Assembly (NCBI GenBank): GCA_947493575.1
Contig: CANLRQ010000032.1
Coordinates: 1 to 32,842, forward strand
Origin: an uncultured Marinomonas sp.
GTDB lineage: Bacteria > Pseudomonadota > Gammaproteobacteria > Pseudomonadales > Marinomonadaceae
DNA length: 32,842 bases
Direction: 5' to 3'
In this document: positions 28,098-32,842 of the stretch, one piece after another
Position numbering within the stretch: position 1 is the first letter of the stretch
How the letters are laid out: every line of letters starts with the position of its first letter
The notes under the pieces: generated by a model
The model's input: only the letters and a program-made list of their open reading frames with translations
Databases searched by the model: none
What the model was told of the DNA's origin: nothing
Position numbers and translations under genes: made by a program

Positions 28098-29051
28098 ATG
28101 CTTTTACCACCTTTAAAATCTTTACCCATCTTCGAAGCCGTTGCGAGGCTAAACAGCTTTTCTAAAGCAGCAGATGAACTGAATCTGTCACAAAGTGCCA
28201 TATCCCATCAGATTAAACTATTAGAAAACTACCTTGGTGAAAGCCTGTTTATTAGACAAGGTAAGAAGTTGACAATGACAGATGAAGGCCGCTCTTATTT
28301 GAGTAGCATCTCTTCTTCTTTAGAAGTCATTAGTCATGCAAGCAACCAGATTAAAGGGGCTGAAAAAACCAGCATACGTCTTGCTGTTTACAGCTCTTTT
28401 GCAGTCTCTTGGCTAATCCCTCACCTAAATGATTTTAAAAAACTTTATCCTCAAATAGACCTTTCTATAGAAATGACCCATTCTACTCCTGAGCTTTCAG
28501 ATAGAACGGCCGATTGCTTCATTACGGTTGATAAAGTAAAAAGAGGCTTCAGTGCGGATTTAATGTATGAAGAACGTTTATTCCCTGTATGCAGCCCAAC
28601 GTTTTTCACACAAATCCAAGCAGATCTTGGCATTCAAGATCTTTTCCAAATTTCAGAGTGCATTTTAGAGAATCCTAGTATTTTGGCGAAATACTCTCTT
28701 ATAACTCACAGCAGCATTTATGATAAATACCTAGAGGATTGGCGAGTTTGGTTTGCTGAACAAAATATTTTGTTGCCTGAGTCAATCAAGTTCCAAAAAT
28801 TTAGTCATTTATTACTGGCATATGAAGCCGCTAAACACCACCAAGGTATCGCCCTAATAAATGACTTTGTCTTTAAATACCAAACACCTAAAAATAGCTT
28901 AATTGCGTTGCCCACTCATTTTGTAAAAACATCAGATCAATTCAATTTTGTTTATAAAACAAGCCGTAGAAATGAACACGGAATAAGCCAGTTAAAACAA
29001 TGGATAACTAGACAAAGTAAAAGTCTTGTATTCGACCCAAATACAAACTAA
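28098..29051 (+). CDS. LysR-family transcriptional regulator (GcvA-like)
   Basis: 317 residues from ATG at 28098; a TTG at 28083 is an alternative, and neither has a clear ribosome site. The N-terminal HTH starts LPPLKSLPIFEAVARLNSFS and includes AADELNLSQSAISHQIKLLE, the GcvA-type pattern. The periplasmic-binding-like effector domain (about 90-300) follows. It is divergent from the EamA transporter across a 117-base gap, so it probably controls that exporter. An IS insertion lies 24 bases after its stop. Confidence 0.9.
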   Translation: MLLPPLKSLPIFEAVARLNSFSKAADELNLSQSAISHQIKLLENYLGESLFIRQGKKLTMTDEGRSYLSSISSSLEVISHASNQIKGAEKTSIRLAVYSSFAVSWLIPHLNDFKKLYPQIDLSIEMTHSTPELSDRTADCFITVDKVKRGFSADLMYEERLFPVCSPTFFTQIQADLGIQDLFQISECILENPSILAKYSLITHSSIYDKYLEDWRVWFAEQNILLPESIKFQKFSHLLLAYEAAKHHQGIALINDFVFKYQTPKNSLIALPTHFVKTSDQFNFVYKTSRRNEHGISQLKQWITRQSKSLVFDPNTN

Positions 29052-29064
29052 GGAAGATAACACC

Positions 29065-29070
29065 TATAAT
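29065..29070 (+). promoter_or_regulatory. Possible original -10 of the cytochrome gene, now cut off by the IS
   Basis: TATAAT, a perfect -10 hexamer, six bases before the left end of the IS. Without the IS it would lie about 30 bases before the ribosome site of the gene now at 30295. The -35 is poor, so this is tentative. Confidence 0.3.
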
Positions 29071-29075
29071 AAGTA

Positions 29076-30268
29076 GAGACCTCAGCATAACTCGAACTTA
29101 ATTCTATAAATTTGTTAAACTAAGATATGCAAAAATCATTTTCAACACAGCCCGAACTTTTCGTGACAGCATCTGACTTAGATAATCAAATTCTTAGTAG
29201 CCTTGATGATACAGAGGCATTACTAGATTGGTCTAAAATTGAGAGCTTGTTAACTTCAATTTACTCTGCTAATACAGGCCGACCTAGCTATCCCTTGCTG
29301 ACTTTATTTAGAAGCCTATTGCTCGGTATATGGTACAAATTATCTGACGTCCAATTAGCACAAAGCCTATATAGAGATTTACTCTTTCGTAAGTTTTGCC
29401 ATCTTGAGCTAACAAGTAGCGTACCTGAAGCTTCAACACTTGGCCGCTTTCGCAATCAGCTCGTTAAATTAGAATTATGGGATAGTTTGTTAGCCGAAAT
29501 CAACAATCAACTTGAATCTAAAAACATCATCATGACAGAAGGCCGAATCAACATCATAGACGCCACCCCTATAGAAGCAGCCCAATCAGGTTCAGGAAAC
29601 GATAAAAAGGGTAGGCCAAAGAAAGATCCTGAAGCAGGTTGGCATGTTAAAAATGATAGCCGAGGCCGCCAAAAGTCTACCTATGGTTATTCTGTACATA
29701 CAGGCGTCGATGAAGATGGATTTATTCATAGTCAAAGTGTCACGCCTGGTAATGTCCATGACAGCCAAGAGCTAGATACTTTGATATTGGGTGATGAAGA
29801 AAAGCTCTATTCGGATGCAGCCTATAGCTCAAAAAACACGAGAGAAAAATTAGATGAACTAGGTATTGAAGATCAGGTTCAACGAAAAGGGTATCGCAAC
29901 CACCCTCTTACTGAAGAGGATAAGATCAGAAATGCTGAAATTGCAGTGACGAGAGCGGGTGGAGAACGGCCTTTCGCCACTTATAAACACCATTATGGAT
30001 TAGCGCGTACTCGATTTATGGGACTTGCCAAAAATGCTACTTTTTACGGATTGGCTGCTATGGCTGCAAATATTAGGAAAGGCGCTAATTTTTTAAAGTT
30101 ATATGGGTTACCTGAGAGAGAAATCGCAGGATAAATGTATCTAAACATGCCCAAGGCATTGAGTCACGGTGTCAAAAGAGCAAAATAAACCAAAAAATTA
30201 ATCCGTTTTTTCCAATTTATCATAAAATTGTAACTAACTGAGAAAATCAGACCTTATGCTGAGGTCTC
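29076..30268 (+). mobile_element. Complete IS5-like insertion sequence, 1193 bp, with 5-bp target duplication
   Basis: Inverted ends GAGACCTCAGCATAA (29076-29090) and TTATGCTGAGGTCTC (30254-30268) are perfect over 15 bp. Flanks are AAGTA (29071-29075 and 30269-30273). One intact transposase gene lies inside. It was inserted between the LysR gene and the MauG-like gene; both duplications are intact, suggesting a recent event. Confidence 0.85.
29127..30134 (+). CDS. IS5-family DDE transposase
   Basis: 335 residues, full length. An N-terminal DUF772-type domain (about 35-125: GRPSYPLLTLFRSLLLG..., EASTLGRFR) precedes a DDE catalytic domain with D145 (IIDATPIEA), D230 (LYSDAAYSS) and E280 (GGERPFATYKHHYGLARTRF, the ER-F--YK pattern). 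It cuts and joins the element's ends. No frameshift or stop is present, so it is probably active. Confidence 0.93.
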   Translation: MQKSFSTQPELFVTASDLDNQILSSLDDTEALLDWSKIESLLTSIYSANTGRPSYPLLTLFRSLLLGIWYKLSDVQLAQSLYRDLLFRKFCHLELTSSVPEASTLGRFRNQLVKLELWDSLLAEINNQLESKNIIMTEGRINIIDATPIEAAQSGSGNDKKGRPKKDPEAGWHVKNDSRGRQKSTYGYSVHTGVDEDGFIHSQSVTPGNVHDSQELDTLILGDEEKLYSDAAYSSKNTREKLDELGIEDQVQRKGYRNHPLTEEDKIRNAEIAVTRAGGERPFATYKHHYGLARTRFMGLAKNATFYGLAAMAANIRKGANFLKLYGLPEREIAG

Positions 30269-30294
30269 AAGTAATCTTTATTGGAGTAAATGCT

Positions 30295-31404
30295 ATGCAA
30301 TGTGATTTATTAAAAAAAATAAAGCGGTTCTCCTTAGCTCTAACTTACTCTTTATTATTTTTCTCTACGCATTCAGCACTCGCGGAGGACTACCCATGGG
30401 AAATACCGAATTGGTTGCCGCTTCCAAGCGTTCCTTCAAATAACCCAATGAGCATTGAAAAAGTCGAATTAGGCAGAAGACTATTTTACGATGCTAACTT
30501 ATCGGGCTTAGGCTATATATCCTGCTCTTCATGTCATATACAAGAAAAAGGTTTCACAGATTTACGGGATAAAGCAGTGGGCATTACAGGAGATATACAC
30601 CCTAGAAACTCTATGTCCCTTATTAATATTGCTTATTACACAAGATTTAATTGGGCGGACCCAATAACCCATACATTAGAGCAGCAAGCGCATATCCCTT
30701 TATTTCATAGTCAACCAATAATTGAAATGGCAGTGAAAGGCAACGAAGAAAAAGTCATCTTCTTTTTACAAAGAGACCCAATTTACCCCACCATGTTTAA
30801 CGAAGCATTTGGAGACAATACAGAAATAGATTTTGACAAAATAACCAAAGCACTAGCCTCTTTTCAACGCACTTTTATTTCTCATCAATCTCCCTTCGAT
30901 CAATATTTCTATGAAGATAAAAACACCTTATCCTCGCAAGCACAAAAAGGTTTTGAGTTATTTTCAAGTGAAAAATTAGGCTGTAGTAATTGCCACGCAT
31001 TGCCACATTTCACTGATGCAAACGAAAAAGAGCCCCTCTTTCATAATACAGGGCTTTATAATATCGATGATGAAGGGTCATACCCTACTGGCAATCAGGG
31101 ACTGTTTGAGCATACAAATAAAAAAGCAGATAAAGGCAGATTTAGAACCCCAACATTACGAAATATCGCACTCACTGCACCCTATATGCACGATGGATCC
31201 GTGAATACCATAAGCGAAGTTATTAATGATTATGCCGCAGGAGGAAGATCTGCGCGTTTAGGGAAGCCATCCCCATTACTCTCCCAACATATCAAAAAGT
31301 TTTCATTAACCAGTGATGAGAAATCTCACTTAATCACTTTTCTTGAAAGCTTAACAGATGAAAGTTTTCTTAATAACCCGAAGTTTACATCTCCCTTCAA
31401 ATAG
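30295..31404 (+). CDS. Di-heme cytochrome c peroxidase / MauG-family protein
   Basis: 369 residues from ATG at 30295, with TTGGAG upstream. An in-frame ATG at 30256 lies inside the IS terminal repeat and is rejected. The signal peptide is about 1-30 (hydrophobic 13-23, cleavage after HSALA). Two c-type heme sites are CSSCH (77-81) and CSNCH (230-234). GRFRTPTLRNIALTAPYMHDGS is the conserved CcpA/MauG C-terminal motif, where Met/His act as distal ligands. The protein is periplasmic and would reduce peroxide or oxidise a partner; MauG-like modification of a target cannot be ruled out. It lies just behind the IS right end, so expression may depend on the IS or a lost promoter. Confidence 0.92.
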   Translation: MQCDLLKKIKRFSLALTYSLLFFSTHSALAEDYPWEIPNWLPLPSVPSNNPMSIEKVELGRRLFYDANLSGLGYISCSSCHIQEKGFTDLRDKAVGITGDIHPRNSMSLINIAYYTRFNWADPITHTLEQQAHIPLFHSQPIIEMAVKGNEEKVIFFLQRDPIYPTMFNEAFGDNTEIDFDKITKALASFQRTFISHQSPFDQYFYEDKNTLSSQAQKGFELFSSEKLGCSNCHALPHFTDANEKEPLFHNTGLYNIDDEGSYPTGNQGLFEHTNKKADKGRFRTPTLRNIALTAPYMHDGSVNTISEVINDYAAGGRSARLGKPSPLLSQHIKKFSLTSDEKSHLITFLESLTDESFLNNPKFTSPFK

Positions 31405-31419
31405 GAAAAATGTATAAAA

Positions 31420-32412
31420 CTACAGTAAAGATAAGCCAATAGAAGTAAGTTTTTGGCTAAAAAGCGTATTCTTCTTATGAGTTGGAGACCAGCCGAGAAC
31501 AAATCGATGAAAATCAGCCCAAGCAATAGGAAAAAGAAAATGCCACTCTTTCGCTACTTCTTCGGCATAATCTGGAGACTCACCCTGGGCAATTAAACAC
31601 CTTGATAACTCACTAAAGTAGATGTCTAATAGATAATCTAAATGCAATTCTAATTCGTTTTCAGTCAAACAACTGCCTAAAAAGTAAGCAACATCCTGAA
31701 CCCCAACACCTTTACCTACATACTGAAAATCAACAGCAGAAACTTGCTCCATACTCTGGGAAAAACAAAAGTTTGCTACTTTGGCATCACCATGAACCAG
31801 CGTTTGAAATTTTGAATTTTCCAAACGTTCAGTTAACATTCTTGCCGATGACTTTATGCAACTTTCCTCCATGGCATACCATTCATCTTGGCGAGTATCT
31901 AAATTCCAATAGGTGCCTTTCTCCCACAAACCTTGTGGCCAATTTGGATCCGGAGATTTATTCACAAAACGAGCATGATACGAGGCAAGCCATTGCAAGC
32001 AAGGAACAGCTTCAAATACAGTTAAGACATCTCTTCTAATTTGGAATCCTGAGTTATCAAGATCTTCAAGCAGTATATAAGTCTTATTTAGTTCTTTATC
32101 CGAAAAAATGCCAAAGCAACGAGCAACTCGGCATTCATCATCACATTGCTTAGACCATTCTTCATACCAGTTTTGTTCAACATAATAAGAACGTATTTTT
32201 CTTTCGGTCGCGTGGTTAGAAACCCAGCCTCTTGGATGAAGGATGTCTTGAGGTACTTCAATTTTTTTAATAATTACAGAAGAAATACCACTCACACCAG
32301 AAATAGAATAGCGAACTATTTCTCCGCACCCACTCCATAATAACTGCACCACTTCCACTTTACTCACTGCAGAGGCATTCAACTTACGTTTTATGAATAT
32401 TTCAGGTGTCAT
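31420..32412 (-). CDS. Choline-kinase/aminoglycoside-phosphotransferase-like kinase (CHK/EcKinase group)
   Basis: 330 residues. The kinase-like fold shows VIIKK (about 46-50; ATP Lys), HGDAKVANF (207-215; catalytic Asp 209 and Asn 214), AVDFQYVGKGVGVQDVAYFL (metal Asp 228), and E70 in a short helix. It resembles the bacterial CHK-like group (ecdysteroid-kinase related), so it phosphorylates a small hydroxylated or amino compound. No signal or membrane segment. Convergent with the MauG-like gene (15-base gap). The substrate cannot be read from sequence; a true resistance enzyme is unlikely but not excluded. Confidence 0.8.
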   Translation of the reverse strand: MTPEIFIKRKLNASAVSKVEVVQLLWSGCGEIVRYSISGVSGISSVIIKKIEVPQDILHPRGWVSNHATERKIRSYYVEQNWYEEWSKQCDDECRVARCFGIFSDKELNKTYILLEDLDNSGFQIRRDVLTVFEAVPCLQWLASYHARFVNKSPDPNWPQGLWEKGTYWNLDTRQDEWYAMEESCIKSSARMLTERLENSKFQTLVHGDAKVANFCFSQSMEQVSAVDFQYVGKGVGVQDVAYFLGSCLTENELELHLDYLLDIYFSELSRCLIAQGESPDYAEEVAKEWHFLFPIAWADFHRFVLGWSPTHKKNTLFSQKLTSIGLSLL

Positions 32413-32557
32413 AATTAACTATTCGGCTGAGAAAAAAGAACAATGGAAAGAAGCATGTGAAAATAACACACCCCTTTTATTCATTTCAAACAATAAAACC
32501 TGAATTTTCATAAGCTCTTCTTCTGTTATCATAGAATTTCTCGAAAGGCTCTATGGC

Positions 32558-32842
32558 TATACAACTGGCTCAGATTTCAATTGTTGAAGTGGCTCATTTT
32601 TGCATTGTTGGTAACATCAGAGGGTTCTCGTTCCCACGCTCCAGCGTGGTAATGCAGACGGATGCCTCGAGTAACACGGTATGAATTCCCACGGAGACCG
32701 AGGGAACTAGAATATAGTTATACAACTGGCTCAGTTTTGCATTGTTGGTAGCGTCAAGGGGGTTCTCGTTCCCACGCTCCAGCGTGGTAATGCAGACGGA
32801 TTCCGCGAGTAACACGGTATGAATTCCCACGGAGACCGTGGG
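32558..32842. repeat. Tandem copies of a hairpin-rich intergenic repeat, running out of the window
   Basis: Two copies of a unit starting TATACAACTGGCTCAG (32558, 32719) and continuing with GGTTCTCGTTCCCACGCTCC (32623 and 32761, 138 apart). Each holds CCACGCT-CC-AGCGTGG, a 7-bp stem with 2-base loop, and a second palindrome CCCACGG-AGA-CCGTGGG, perfect in the right copy and CCGAGGG in the left. The left copy has an extra 23-base partial repeat around GGCTCA. The block resembles the widespread GTTCCCACGCTCCAGCGTGG family of intergenic repeats and probably continues beyond base 32842. The gap 32413-32557 before it shows no gene. Confidence 0.75.

Noticed and set aside
30256..30294. Start of the MauG-like gene inside the IS terminal repeat
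   Set aside because: It would add 13 residues before a clear signal peptide; the ATG at 30295 has GGAG upstream.
31420..32412. Aminoglycoside-resistance gene
   Set aside because: Only the general kinase motifs match; the sequence resembles the CHK-like group and context gives no resistance cassette.
32594..32830. 78-codon minus-strand ORF with internal repeats (VCITTLERGNENP)
   Set aside because: It lies wholly within the intergenic repeat array, and its protein repeat is simply the DNA repeat translated; no ribosome site.
32558..32842. CRISPR array
   Set aside because: The units are about 138 bp with no short regular repeat-spacer pattern and no cas genes nearby.

Overview
The window looks like chromosomal DNA of a marine gammaproteobacterium, most likely a Marinomonas-type Oceanospirillales species. 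The basis is AT-rich sequence, the housekeeping order ndk-rlmN-pilF-rodZ-ispG-hisS-yfgM-bamB-der known from Pseudomonas-like genomes, and the protein sequences themselves. This placement is inferred from gene content; no search was run.

Left accessory region (1-5.6 kb): a partial formylglycine-type sulfatase, an IclR regulator and a tripartite tricarboxylate transporter operon (tctC-tctB-tctA). The sulfatase leader and the iclR-tctC gap each carry a TTTCAC-N3-GTGAAA palindrome. With flanks they share 17 of 19 bases, in the same orientation relative to the gene served, which points to one IclR-controlled uptake/desulfation regulon. A 139-bp MITE-like element lies in the sulfatase leader. The 5' end of tctC is tandemly duplicated. 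Behind tctA lies transposon debris: the 3' end (domains V and VI) of a group II intron joined to the C-terminal piece of an IS66 transposase.

Core region (5.7-23.4 kb): a YbaM-like small protein, then on the minus strand an iron-sulfur block (iscR-sufB-sufC-sufD-sufS-sufA-like-sufT, then sufE-iscS), followed by ndk, rlmN, pilF, rodZ, ispG, hisS, yfgM, bamB and der. In Pseudomonas the ISC operon (iscRSUA-hscBA-fdx) sits upstream of ndk. Here iscR and an IscS-type desulfurase remain at the edges, but a SUF operon fills the middle and iscU, hscA, hscB and fdx are absent. The IscS lacks the C-terminal tail that contacts IscU. Two abutting 25-bp type-1-like IscR sites precede iscR.

Right accessory region (23.4-32.8 kb): a small coiled-coil membrane protein, a 2,4-dienoyl-CoA reductase (fadH) divergent from a TetR regulator with two identical 18-bp operators between them, a DMT exporter divergent from a LysR regulator, a complete 1.2-kb IS5-like element inserted just upstream of a di-heme cytochrome c peroxidase/MauG-like gene, a choline-kinase-like phosphotransferase, and at the right edge tandem copies of a hairpin-rich intergenic repeat. 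Three elements (139 bp, 50 bp and the full IS) share GAGACC-type termini and each is flanked by a perfect 5-bp target duplication.

No rRNA, tRNA or CRISPR array was seen.
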